From Nevskia soli DSM 19509 (GTDB lineage: Bacteria; Pseudomonadota; Gammaproteobacteria; Nevskiales; Nevskiaceae), in assembly GCF_000711955.1 (NCBI RefSeq), contig NZ_JONR01000019.1:47317-111316 (forward strand): a stretch of 64,000 nt of DNA, written 5' to 3'. The notes beneath the pieces are model-generated. The model saw only the letters and a program-made list of their open reading frames with translations, did not search any database and was not told the origin of the DNA. The position numbers were made by a program, and so were the translations under genes. This document shows positions 52,435 through 60,348 of the stretch, in pieces (position 1 is the stretch's first letter; each line of letters starts with the position of its first letter).

Positions 52435-53304
52435 ATGGCACGACCACTCTGGTCCGGCGCAATTTCCTTCGGACTGCTCAATATCCCGGTGCAGCTGATG
52501 CCCGGCGAACGCCACACCGATCTGCGCTTTCACATGCTGGACGCGCGCGACAAGGCCCGCGTGCGCTACGAGCGCATCAATGCGGAGACCGGCGAGGAAG
52601 TACCGTGGAAAGAAGTGGTCAAGGCCTATGAGTACCAGAAAGGCAGCTATGTCGTGCTGAACAAGGAGGACCTGAAGGCCGCCGCGCCGGAGAGCAGCGA
52701 GTCCGTCGATATCGAATCTTTCATCGATCCTGCCGAGGTCGATATGGCCTACTTCGACCGCCCCTATTACCTGGTTCCACAGAAAAAGGCGGAGAAAGGC
52801 TACGTGCTATTGCGCGAAACCCTGCGCGAACTGGGCAAGGCCGGCCTTGCGCGGGTGGTCATCCGCACCCGCGAACACCTGGCCCTGGTGATTCCCAGGG
52901 ACAAGGCCCTGATGCTCCTGTTGCTGCGCTATCCGCAGGAATTGATTCCGGTGAAGGAATACAGCTTCCCGGGCAAACCCCTGGCTGGCTACCGCCTGGG
53001 CAAAAAGGAACTGGAGATGGCGCGGCACCTGGTGGATTCGATGAGCGGCGCCTGGGAACCCGCCGCCTATCACGACGAGTTCCGCGCCAAGCTGTCCCGG
53101 GTGATCAAGGCGCGCATGCGACGCAAAGGGGCGAAGGCCAAAGCACCCGCCAGCAAGGAAACCAGGGCCGGCAGCGACAAGGTGGTCGACTTCATGGCCA
53201 TTCTGCAAAAGAGCCTGAAGGAGAAGAAACGTACGCCGGCGAAGGCCGCAGGGAAGAAACGCAAGGACGACCGCGCAGTTCACAAGCAGCGCAAGCGGGC
53301 GTAG
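52435..53304 (+). CDS. ku: Bacterial Ku end-binding protein
   Basis: Ku dimers thread onto double-strand ends and recruit LigD. The 289 residues have the Ku core (RPLWSGAISFGLLNIPVQL, YERINAETGEEVPW, PYYLVPQKKAEKGYVLL) and a highly basic C-terminal tail from about residue 220 (many Lys/Arg), expected to bind DNA. It starts 20 bases after the ligD stop. Confidence 0.96.
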   Translation: MARPLWSGAISFGLLNIPVQLMPGERHTDLRFHMLDARDKARVRYERINAETGEEVPWKEVVKAYEYQKGSYVVLNKEDLKAAAPESSESVDIESFIDPAEVDMAYFDRPYYLVPQKKAEKGYVLLRETLRELGKAGLARVVIRTREHLALVIPRDKALMLLLLRYPQELIPVKEYSFPGKPLAGYRLGKKELEMARHLVDSMSGAWEPAAYHDEFRAKLSRVIKARMRRKGAKAKAPASKETRAGSDKVVDFMAILQKSLKEKKRTPAKAAGKKRKDDRAVHKQRKRA

Positions 53305-53350
53305 ACCGCCGCAACAGGCGGGAGAATCTTCACAGATCGCGGCCCGCTCG

Positions 53351-53809
53351 TCAGTGTGCAGATGCCTGGTGATATTGGCGCGCCTGCTCCAGGCGTTCGA
53401 GATTCTTCTCAACCAGGGCGCTCTCCTCTTCCACGGTGGAGCGGATGGTCGGCGCAAGGTCTTCCTCGCCGAGCAGATCCCGGAAAGCGGCCTCGATGCG
53501 GGCGTGCTCGCGCTCGGCCTCTTCGATGGCCACGAGGGACTGATCCGGGGTTACTACGGACTTCAGCTTGATCCAGCCCTGGCGCAACGTTCCTGTAGCG
53601 CTGCCTTGCTGTACCGGGCTTTCGCCCATGGACTGCACGCTCTTCTGCAGCGCATTCAAGGCTCTTGCACAATCGTTCCAGCATTCGTCGAACAGGTTTT
53701 TCAGATACGGCTCATCGACCTCCGCGGCGAACTGCGCAAAACCCAGCTTGCCGTCCTCGATCTCCCGCAGGAGGTGGTTCAACTTGGCGGCATGCTGTGC
53801 TGCGGCCAT
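53351..53809 (-). CDS. DUF2383/PA2169-type four-helix-bundle protein
   Basis: The 152-residue helical protein has paired acidic helices (LNHLLREIEDGKLGFAQFAAEV, AIEEAEREHARIEAAFRDLL) and the linking QGSATGTLRQGWIKLKSVV segment of DUF2383, a ferritin-like fold. In Pseudomonas such genes lie in a stress-response region near ligD and ku. Function is unknown. Confidence 0.85.
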   Translation of the reverse strand: MAAAQHAAKLNHLLREIEDGKLGFAQFAAEVDEPYLKNLFDECWNDCARALNALQKSVQSMGESPVQQGSATGTLRQGWIKLKSVVTPDQSLVAIEEAEREHARIEAAFRDLLGEEDLAPTIRSTVEEESALVEKNLERLEQARQYHQASAH

Positions 53810-53817
53810 GATCGGGC

Positions 53818-54000
53818 TCAGTGCGCATGCGGCGCGTGGGTCAACTCAAAGCCGTTGGCCGCACATTCGAACATGATGTCCTGGGCGCGCGGCAGAAAGA
53901 ATGCCTCCCAGGCGCCAGGATCGGGCTCACCCAGATTTTCCGGCTCTTCCGCCCGGAACAGGGCCCAGGCCAATGCGACCCGCGGATCTTTGAAATCCAT
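53818..54000 (-). CDS. Small hypothetical protein
   Basis: The 60-residue product (MDFKDPRVALAWALFRAEEP...) is Glu/Ala-rich and unrecognised. GGTGGAG lies eight bases before the ATG at 54000, which decides this start over an in-frame GTG at 54012. It sits nine bases upstream of the DUF2383 gene and is probably cotranscribed with it. Confidence 0.6.
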   Translation of the reverse strand: MDFKDPRVALAWALFRAEEPENLGEPDPGAWEAFFLPRAQDIMFECAANGFELTHAPHAH

Positions 54001-54059
54001 TTCATTCTCCACCTAGTTTCCAGCCATACAGAATTGGACCCTGCCCGTCCGGCATGGTT

Positions 54060-54485
54060 CTATCGGGCCGCCTTGCGCCGCTGCTCAAACGGGCCGCCAC
54101 CCTTTCCTGGATTTCCTTCATCGCGGGCCAGCTCAGCCTCGTCCTTGCCATAACCCTCGCCGATTTCAGACTCGGCGACGTCGCGTAATACGCTGTCAAT
54201 GGCGGCACGGCCTTCTTCCGCGTCAGGCGTGCGTGAACGATCCTCGTCGAGCAGGGTTTCGGGTGCGAGGTCATCGGCAGTGACTTCACCGTCCGGATTT
54301 TCTCCACCGGTCATGCCGGCTTTGCGTACCCGCTCGTCAGGGAATTCGCTCCGGTCCTCACGCTCCGAACGCAGATCGCCGACCCGGCCGCTGCCTTCGT
54401 CGCCCTTGTTGAAATCCAGTTCACCCGGCGGCTCTTCATTCACCGGCGCGGGTTTTGTTCCATTTTTGCGACCATCCTTGGCCAT
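54060..54485 (-). CDS. Acidic, probably disordered hypothetical protein
   Basis: The 141 residues are rich in Glu, Asp, Gly and Arg with few hydrophobics (for example PPGELDFNKGDEGSGRVGD). No family is recognised. AAGGA lies upstream of the ATG at 54485. It lies in the stress-type cluster after ligD-ku and resembles hydrophilic stress proteins in composition only. Confidence 0.65.
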   Translation of the reverse strand: MAKDGRKNGTKPAPVNEEPPGELDFNKGDEGSGRVGDLRSEREDRSEFPDERVRKAGMTGGENPDGEVTADDLAPETLLDEDRSRTPDAEEGRAAIDSVLRDVAESEIGEGYGKDEAELARDEGNPGKGGGPFEQRRKAAR

Positions 54486-54652
54486 GGCATTGTTCCTTGA
54501 TGACAGGAGCGAATCCGTGCTCCTTATATTCCGACTGGCAGACCGGCGAAAGATTCCATCGGCTGAGATCAGACGCCTGCAAACGGGAGAAAATCAACGT
54601 AGCCACGGTCCAATAGCGGCAAACTCACACCTGGCCTCGCTGGAGAATCACC

Positions 54653-55144
54653 ATGCCGCTCCGACTGGAAGGATCCTGCGCCTGTGGCGCGATCAGCTTT
54701 TCCGTGGACAGCCACGCCCCGTACCCCTACCAGCTTTGTTACTGCTCGATCTGCCGCCGCACCGGCGGCGGGGGCGGCTTCGCCATCAACCTCTCCGCCG
54801 ATGCCCGTACCTTGAAGATGAAGGGCAAGCGTTTCCGTCGCATCTTGCACGCGCCGATCACGGAACAGGGACATACCAGCATCAGCTCGGCCGAGCGTCA
54901 TTTCTGCGGGCGCTGCGGCACGTCCCTATGGTTGTTCTCACCCGAGTGGCCGGAGTTGCTGCATCCGATGGCGTCGGCCATCGACTCCGAACTTCCCGTG
55001 CCCCCCAGCCGGGTGCACCTGATGCTCGGCTCCAAGGCTTCCTGGGTGCAGCCCAACATTGGTCCCGACGATCAATGTTTCGACGGCTATCCCACCGACT
55101 CGATCGAGGACTGGCACCGCCAGCGGGGCCTGTGGATCGAGTGA
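54653..55144 (+). CDS. GFA-family zinc protein
   Basis: The 163-residue protein has zinc-ligand cysteines in the GFA pattern: GSCACGAISFSV, LCYCSICRRTGGGGGFAI and FCGRCGTSLW. The family is named after a glutathione-dependent formaldehyde-activating enzyme, but most members are untested. It is divergent from the acidic protein gene. Confidence 0.88.
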   Translation: MPLRLEGSCACGAISFSVDSHAPYPYQLCYCSICRRTGGGGGFAINLSADARTLKMKGKRFRRILHAPITEQGHTSISSAERHFCGRCGTSLWLFSPEWPELLHPMASAIDSELPVPPSRVHLMLGSKASWVQPNIGPDDQCFDGYPTDSIEDWHRQRGLWIE

Positions 55145-55173
55145 AACGCCGGCTTGGCCAGTCCCGACCGAAA

Positions 55174-55413
55174 TCAGTGACGGGTGGCGACCCCGGTGAT
55201 CAGCAATTCGGCTTCCATGCCGTTCTCGAACTGGATGCGATGTCCATAGGCGTAGCCTTCGGCATTTTTCAGCAGGGCCACGACACGGCCGTTGCCGAAT
55301 AGCCCGCTGACCACCCGGTCCTGGGGATGCGTTTCGCTTTCCTGCCCCACGGCCGACAAGCCCGGCGACGCGGAGATTTCAAGGTGGGATGGCGGCATTT
55401 CCAGCTTGGTCAT
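55174..55413 (-). CDS. Small hypothetical protein
   Basis: A 79-residue frame from ATG 55413 (MTKLEMPPSHLEISAS) ends ENGMEAELLITGVATRH. GGGG lies just upstream. No family is recognised. The frame is open further upstream to 55560, but that part is low in complexity. Support is limited to the isolated reading frame and absence of a better one. Confidence 0.4.
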   Translation of the reverse strand: MTKLEMPPSHLEISASPGLSAVGQESETHPQDRVVSGLFGNGRVVALLKNAEGYAYGHRIQFENGMEAELLITGVATRH

Positions 55414-55587
55414 GTTTACCCCGAGACAGATGAACGCCGGCGCCGCGATGCGCCGAGATGACGCGCCGGCTGCGCCTGATCCATCATATGCAAAATCGGG
55501 CCCACCCTGCCGCATGCGCTTGATAAACATGGGTTTCAAGCCGAAATCAGGCGTCGCCAAACCCGCTCCCAGTGCACCGTGGCCGAC

Positions 55588-56811
55588 CTACGGCGCCCCG
55601 GCGACCGGGGGAACAGCCGCTTCGGCGCCCTGCAACAATGTCCTCTCGTCCGCATGGGCCGGCAGCCATCCGACCAGCCCCGGCAGACGGCGCAGCACAT
55701 GGAATGCGCCGAAGCCGATTGCGTTGCGGATCAGCGTCGAGGGGCCGGCTTTCGGCGCGACCAGATCGCGGCACTGCCCTTGGATCAGGCGATGCAGATG
55801 GCGCCCCACTTCGGCCGCGAATCCCTCGTCCTCCACCATCAGATTCGCTTCCAGGTTGAGGAACAGGCTCAAGGGATCCAGATTGCTCGAACCCACGGTG
55901 GCCCAGGTGCCGTCGATCACCGCCACCTTGGCGTGCAGCGGCCGCTCGCAGTATTCATGGATGCGCACGCCGCCGCGCAGCAGGTAGTCATACAGGGTCC
56001 CCGCCAGCCAGCGCACCGAGGGCATATCCGGCCGTCCCTGCAGGATCAGATGCACCGCCACGCCGCGTTTCGCCGCCTTGCGCAGGTCCCGCAACAGGCG
56101 GTAACCGGGAAAGAAATAGGCATTGGCGATGACGATTTCCCGCCGGGCGGCGCGGATGCCGACCCGGTACATCCACTCGATGTCCTGTGGGTGCTCCTGA
56201 TTGTCACGCAGCAGCAGCACCGCCCGCGCGCCTTCGCCGGCCTCTTCCGGTATCAAGGCCGACGACAACCTCTGCCATAGCCGCTTGCCGGGGAATCGGC
56301 GCGCGGGCGGCGGCGCGGCCATGGCCTGCGCGACCTGCGCCACCACCGGCCCGCGCACCTCGACAGCATAGTCCTGTTTCGACAAGGCTCCGAACTTGCG
56401 CAGATGCTCGATGGTGAAGTTGATGCCGCCGATGAAAGCGGTTTCGTCGTCCAACACCACCAGCTTGCGATGCAGGCGGCGAAACATATTGGTCCGTACC
56501 CCCAGCAACGGGGGGCGCGGATCGAACCAGCGCACCACCACGCCTGCATCGGTCATCGCCGTCACGTATTCCGGCGGCAAGGGGGCCGAGCCATAACCAT
56601 CCATCACCAATTGCGTCGACACGCCGCGACGCGCCGCCGCGATCAGCAACTGCTGCAGGCGCTGCCCCACTTCATCGTCGGCGACGATGAAGGTTTCGAT
56701 CGATACGCTGCTGCGCGCCCGGTCGATCAACTCGAACACGCGCGGGAAGAATTCCTCCCCGTTCTCGAGAAAAGTCAGCGTATTGCCGGAGGTCCATTGC
56801 AGGACTTTCAT
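55588..56811 (-). CDS. clsB: Cardiolipin synthase B-like phospholipase D protein
   Basis: ClsB makes cardiolipin and can transfer phosphatidyl groups. The 407 residues have two HKD motifs: LHRKLVVLDDETAFIGGIN (about 120) and LHAKVAVIDGTWATVGSSNLDP (about 300). ATG 56811 overlaps the stop of the ybhP-like gene as ATGA. The pair ybhP-clsB with a ybhN gene nearby is the same set as in Escherichia coli. Confidence 0.92.
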   Translation of the reverse strand: MKVLQWTSGNTLTFLENGEEFFPRVFELIDRARSSVSIETFIVADDEVGQRLQQLLIAAARRGVSTQLVMDGYGSAPLPPEYVTAMTDAGVVVRWFDPRPPLLGVRTNMFRRLHRKLVVLDDETAFIGGINFTIEHLRKFGALSKQDYAVEVRGPVVAQVAQAMAAPPPARRFPGKRLWQRLSSALIPEEAGEGARAVLLLRDNQEHPQDIEWMYRVGIRAARREIVIANAYFFPGYRLLRDLRKAAKRGVAVHLILQGRPDMPSVRWLAGTLYDYLLRGGVRIHEYCERPLHAKVAVIDGTWATVGSSNLDPLSLFLNLEANLMVEDEGFAAEVGRHLHRLIQGQCRDLVAPKAGPSTLIRNAIGFGAFHVLRRLPGLVGWLPAHADERTLLQGAEAAVPPVAGAP

Positions 56812-57671
56812 AAGCGTCCTTCGACACAGAGCGCGGCATGGTCCGACAAGCGCGACCAGGGCTGCCGGGACAGCACCCTGCACCGGTCGATTTCGACATT
56901 GCGGCAGTACACCCGGTCGAGACGCAGCAGCGGCAGGTAGACCGGGAAGCTGCGCGCGGCGACACCCTGGTTCCACGCAAACGCTTCCTGCAAGCCCGCA
57001 CCCTGCCCCAGCATGCCATGCGCACGCCCTCTCCAGTCGTTGAAGTCTCCCGCCACGATCAAGGGCGCATCGGCGGGCACAGCGGAGGACGCGACCTCGC
57101 ACAAGGCCCGAAGCTGTTGCCGGCGCTGCCATTCGCGCAACCCGAGGTGCACGCAGATGGCGTGCACCGGCACGCCGATACCGGGGACGTTGATCCGGCA
57201 ATGCAACAGGCCGCGCCGCTCCACATCGCCGACCGACACATCATGATTCTGGAAATCCGCAATGGGGAACTTGGACAGCACCGCGTTGCCGTGATGGCCA
57301 TGGGTATAGACGGCATTCCTGCCGTAGGCGGAATAGCCCCAGATGGTCTCGGCCAGGAATTCCCAGTGTGGCAGCGCGGGCCAGCCGGTAACCGCCGCTT
57401 CATGGCGGGCGTCGGCGCCGATTACTTCCTGCAGGAACACCACATCAGGCGCCGCCTGCCGCAGGGCGTCGCGCAACTCGTGCAGCATGAAGCGACGGTT
57501 GAACAGGGAAAATCCCTTGTGGATGTTCACGGTCAGAATCCGGATCGGCGTATTCCCCGGGTCCGGGAGGGCCTGCGGGATGGCCTTGCCCGGGCCGGCC
57601 GTGAAAACCGGTCGTGCCGGCGGGGCACCGGAGTGTTCGTCCGCCGGCTTGCGCCTGCTTTGGCCGGGCAT
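56808..57671 (-). CDS. ybhP: Endonuclease/exonuclease/phosphatase family protein, YbhP-like
   Basis: The 287-residue protein has the EEP-fold motifs: LTVNIHKGF, VFLQEV (metal Glu), HLGLREWQRR, IVAGDFNDWRG and SDHAAL (catalytic His). The first 40 residues are Pro/Ala-rich and may be a linker, so the true start may be further in. It precedes clsB, as YbhP does in E. coli. The substrate is unknown. Confidence 0.85.
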   Translation of the reverse strand: MPGQSRRKPADEHSGAPPARPVFTAGPGKAIPQALPDPGNTPIRILTVNIHKGFSLFNRRFMLHELRDALRQAAPDVVFLQEVIGADARHEAAVTGWPALPHWEFLAETIWGYSAYGRNAVYTHGHHGNAVLSKFPIADFQNHDVSVGDVERRGLLHCRINVPGIGVPVHAICVHLGLREWQRRQQLRALCEVASSAVPADAPLIVAGDFNDWRGRAHGMLGQGAGLQEAFAWNQGVAARSFPVYLPLLRLDRVYCRNVEIDRCRVLSRQPWSRLSDHAALCVEGRL

Positions 57672-57673
57672 GT

Positions 57674-58015
57674 TCAGGCGCGCGCCCTGGGTAAGGGATC
57701 GCCCGATTTGTTATAGCCCGGCGGCACGTAGATGTTGAGCGTGCGCAGCAGATCCTTGCCGTTGTTGCGGATTTCGTGGCGATCCCCCGCCTCGATCAAC
57801 ATCAGGCTGCCCTGGTGCAGGGGATAGCGCTTGCCGTTGACCACCGCAACGCCCTTGCCTTCGACCACGAACAGCCACTGGTCCGCACCGGAATGGCGGT
57901 TGTGCGCATCCCCTTCCGACTGCCCCGGCGGAATGGACATTTCGGCCGAGTTGCCGCGAGCATTGCCGATGGCGATGCGAAAGCCCTTGCCGAAGCGCAG
58001 CGACTTGCGTTTCAT
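57674..58015 (-). CDS. Cupin-domain protein
   Basis: The 113 residues form a single cupin barrel (SIPPGQSEGDAHNRHSGADQWLFVVEGKG, GSLMLIEAGDRHEIRNNG) with likely metal-binding histidines in HNRHSG and DRHEIRN. The role is unknown. It is two bases upstream of the ybhP-like gene and probably in the same operon. Confidence 0.85.
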   Translation of the reverse strand: MKRKSLRFGKGFRIAIGNARGNSAEMSIPPGQSEGDAHNRHSGADQWLFVVEGKGVAVVNGKRYPLHQGSLMLIEAGDRHEIRNNGKDLLRTLNIYVPPGYNKSGDPLPRARA

Positions 58016-58101
58016 TGCGCAGCCTCCGCGATCGGGCAGGTCACGTCCATCGGTCCGGGGCGGACACCGGAGCGATGACCTTGCAACGGAACGCTATCCA
58101 T
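58012..58101 (-). CDS. Candidate 29-residue leader peptide upstream of the cupin gene
   Basis: A short frame (MDSVPLQGHRSGVRPGPMDV...) starts at ATG 58101, five bases after a strong GGAGGT ribosome-binding site. Its stop overlaps the cupin start as ATGA, which suggests translational coupling. The frame is open upstream to 58233, but without a better start signal. There is no homology evidence. Confidence 0.35.
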   Translation of the reverse strand: MDSVPLQGHRSGVRPGPMDVTCPIAEAAQ

Positions 58102-58253
58102 CCAGACCTCCATGTCGTTGATGGCTGCATGGCTCGGACAGCCCGCCCCGTCGCGGGTTCCGGAACGGCCCTGGCGGTGCTGCGCAGGCGAGAACGCACC
58201 TCGCCGAAATTGCTGCTGGATTGCCGGGAACAATTACCACTCAACGCCCGTCA

Positions 58254-58287
58254 TTACAGGCGGCAGCACGGAAGCTGTCACCTGTAA
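58254..58287. promoter_or_regulatory. Hairpin upstream of the 87-residue gene
   Basis: TTACAGG and CCTGTAA flank GGCAGC and GCTGTC (one G-T pair) around an ACGGAA loop, giving a 13-pair stem with one C/A bulge. No T-run follows. It may be a leader structure or an operator; which is unknown. Confidence 0.35.
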
Positions 58288-58318
58288 CACGGCGCCCTGC
58301 TCAAGGAAGAGGACTAGC

Positions 58319-58582
58319 GTGAACGAACCCAGTCGTACCGACCTGGATGTGCTGGAACAACTGGAAAAGGGAATCGACCCGGCCACCGTGTCGCAGGATG
58401 CGATCGGCCGGCTGATCGAGCACAAGCTCGTGGCATATCGGCCGCCGGGGCGCCTCATGCTGACCGGAACGGCGAAGGAACTGCTGCTGCGGCGCCAGTA
58501 CGGCCTGCCCTTGCCGGCGGTCGATACACCGGAAATCGGAGATCAGGCCGAAGCCGAAGACGCGCAGGAAAGCCTGGACTAA
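58319..58582 (+). CDS. Hypothetical protein, winged-helix-like
   Basis: The 87-residue product (start GTG 58319, after AAGGAAGAGG) reads NEPSRTDLDVLEQLEKGIDP, then HKLVAYRPPGRLMLTGTAKELLLRRQYG and an acidic tail. The middle resembles a small DNA-binding wing, but I cannot name a family. Confidence 0.55.
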   Translation: MNEPSRTDLDVLEQLEKGIDPATVSQDAIGRLIEHKLVAYRPPGRLMLTGTAKELLLRRQYGLPLPAVDTPEIGDQAEAEDAQESLD

Positions 58583-58713
58583 GGTTCGACCCCATTAGCC
58601 ATCCCGGGAATGAGGCGGATCGGCCCACCGTCAGCGCCATGCTGCCAGCCCGCCAGGAACATCGAACCTGTTTTGGTGTTCCAAACAGGACCCAAGGGCC
58701 GCAGAGACGAGCG

Positions 58714-58986
58714 ATGAGCGATTTCTGGAGCAGGCTGAGCCGGCCGTACCTGATCTGCGATGTCCTCGGCCCCGCCATCACCATGAGCGGTGCGCTGCTC
58801 ACGGCGCGTGGCGCCTACGTGGAAGAAAAGGACATCCACAAGCTCGGTGTGACGAGAAAGGAACACAACCATGAACTCGAACACGCCTTTCGCGACCAGT
58901 CGGTGAAATCGATCCGCGGATTCGTGCTGATTGCCGCCGGCTCCCTGTTGCAAATCGTGGCCACTGTGCTGCAGGCTTTCGCATGA
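58714..58986 (+). CDS. Small membrane protein upstream of ybhN
   Basis: The 90-residue product has two hydrophobic segments (YLICDVLGPAITMSGALLTA and GFVLIAAGSLLQIVATVLQAF) flanking a charged loop rich in His, Glu and Lys. No family is recognised. Its stop overlaps the ybhN start as ATGA, so it is probably translated together with ybhN. Confidence 0.65.
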   Translation: MSDFWSRLSRPYLICDVLGPAITMSGALLTARGAYVEEKDIHKLGVTRKEHNHELEHAFRDQSVKSIRGFVLIAAGSLLQIVATVLQAFA

Positions 58987-59975
58987 GCAACAGCGCAGAG
59001 CAGGCCATCCCCGCCCGACCATCGGAAGGTTCCGCCCCAAAATCGTCCTGGCAACGTTGGCGTCCCTGGCTCACCGCGGCCTTTTTCCTGGCCATCCTGG
59101 GGGTGATCGGCTATGCCGCCCGCACCATCGACTGGCACCAGGTGTTTTCAGCGCTGCGGCACATCCCGCCGTCCCGCCTGCTGCTGGCCATGGCATTCTC
59201 GACCCTGAGTTATGCCGGTTATAGCTGTGTCGACCTGTTTGCCCTCGGCTACATGGAAAACCGCGTCTCGCGGCCGCGGGCCATGGCTATCGCCTATGTC
59301 AGCTATGCGTTCAACCAGAGCTTCGGCGCCCTGCTCGGCACCATCGGCTTTCGCCTGCGCCTGTATTCGCGCCACGGGCTCGGGGCGGGTGCCATCGCCC
59401 ACATCGTCGGTCTCAGCTTCCTCACCAACTGGTCCGGTTACATGCTGCTCGGCGGCATCGCTTTTTCCTCGCATGCGCTCAACCTGCCGCCGAACTGGAA
59501 GATCGGCTCCGTCGGCCTGCACGTGATCGGCGCCTTCATGTTGGCCCTGGTTCTCGGCTATGTCCTGGCCTGCGTCTTCTCGACCCGGCGCAGCTGGACC
59601 GTGTTCGGAAGTTCCATCGACCTGCCGCACTGGCGCACGGCCCTGGGGCAGATCGCGCTCTCCACCTTCATCTGGCTGGCCATCGCGGCGACCGTCTACA
59701 CCTTCCTGCGTGGCGGCGCCGATCCACTGCAGGTACTCACCGTCTTCCTGTTGGCCAGCATCGCGGGCCTGATCACTCACGTACCCGGCGGCCTTGGCGT
59801 GATCGAGGCGGTGTTCCTGGCCCTGCTGGGCAGCCGCTACCGGGCTCACGACCTCCTCGCGGCCCTCATCGCCTATCGCGCCGTCTACTACATCTGGCCA
59901 CTGCTGCCCGCCTTGTTGCTCTATGGCTGGCTCGAAGCGAAGCCGCCTTCGCAGCCGGCTACGGAGCAGCCTTAG
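58983..59975 (+). CDS. ybhN: YbhN-like lysylphosphatidylglycerol-synthase-type membrane protein (UPF0104)
   Basis: The 330-residue polytopic protein has about eight membrane segments and conserved motifs YAFNQSFGALLGTIGFRLRLY, LSFLTNWSGYMLLGG and THVPGGLGVIEAVFLALLG. It matches the flippase-like half of MprF and the YbhN family. In E. coli ybhN is next to clsB and ybhP; here the same three genes lie in one locus, with ybhN divergent. Confidence 0.88.
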   Translation: MSNSAEQAIPARPSEGSAPKSSWQRWRPWLTAAFFLAILGVIGYAARTIDWHQVFSALRHIPPSRLLLAMAFSTLSYAGYSCVDLFALGYMENRVSRPRAMAIAYVSYAFNQSFGALLGTIGFRLRLYSRHGLGAGAIAHIVGLSFLTNWSGYMLLGGIAFSSHALNLPPNWKIGSVGLHVIGAFMLALVLGYVLACVFSTRRSWTVFGSSIDLPHWRTALGQIALSTFIWLAIAATVYTFLRGGADPLQVLTVFLLASIAGLITHVPGGLGVIEAVFLALLGSRYRAHDLLAALIAYRAVYYIWPLLPALLLYGWLEAKPPSQPATEQP

Positions 59976-60348
59976 TGAAATAGGACACTGCGGATCGCCT
60001 GCAGATCCTGCACGTATTCCTCCGATCCATGCCCTGGCGCCGTCACCGCATGGTGCGTTGGTGTCGGGGGGCCAATCGCCACTGGACTGCCGTCGCACTC
60101 CACCAACATCGAACTGCACTGCTGGTCCTGCCGCAATCTTCAGTTCGATCAAGCACTAAGAAAACTGTGGCGAAAAGCGCCTTTCCGGCATGCGGGTAAT
60201 AAATGCAACAGCGGCCGTTGTGACCGGTAATTGTTACCGGCCGCGAAGAGGATCTGGCCGAATGGCGCACACCTTTTGCACTTTGGCCGGCATCCGATGT
60301 CCAGTAGACATGACATGGATAAAGGACAGCCGCAGTGATGGAACACCG
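59976..60348. other. Non-coding gap with a perfect palindrome at 60224-60240
   Basis: No convincing gene is visible in these 373 bases. The one notable feature is CCGGTAA-TTG-TTACCGG, a perfect 7-bp inverted repeat flanked by GGCCG and CGGCC. It could be an operator or a short hairpin upstream of the DUF748-like gene. Promoter boxes are not clear. Confidence 0.45.
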
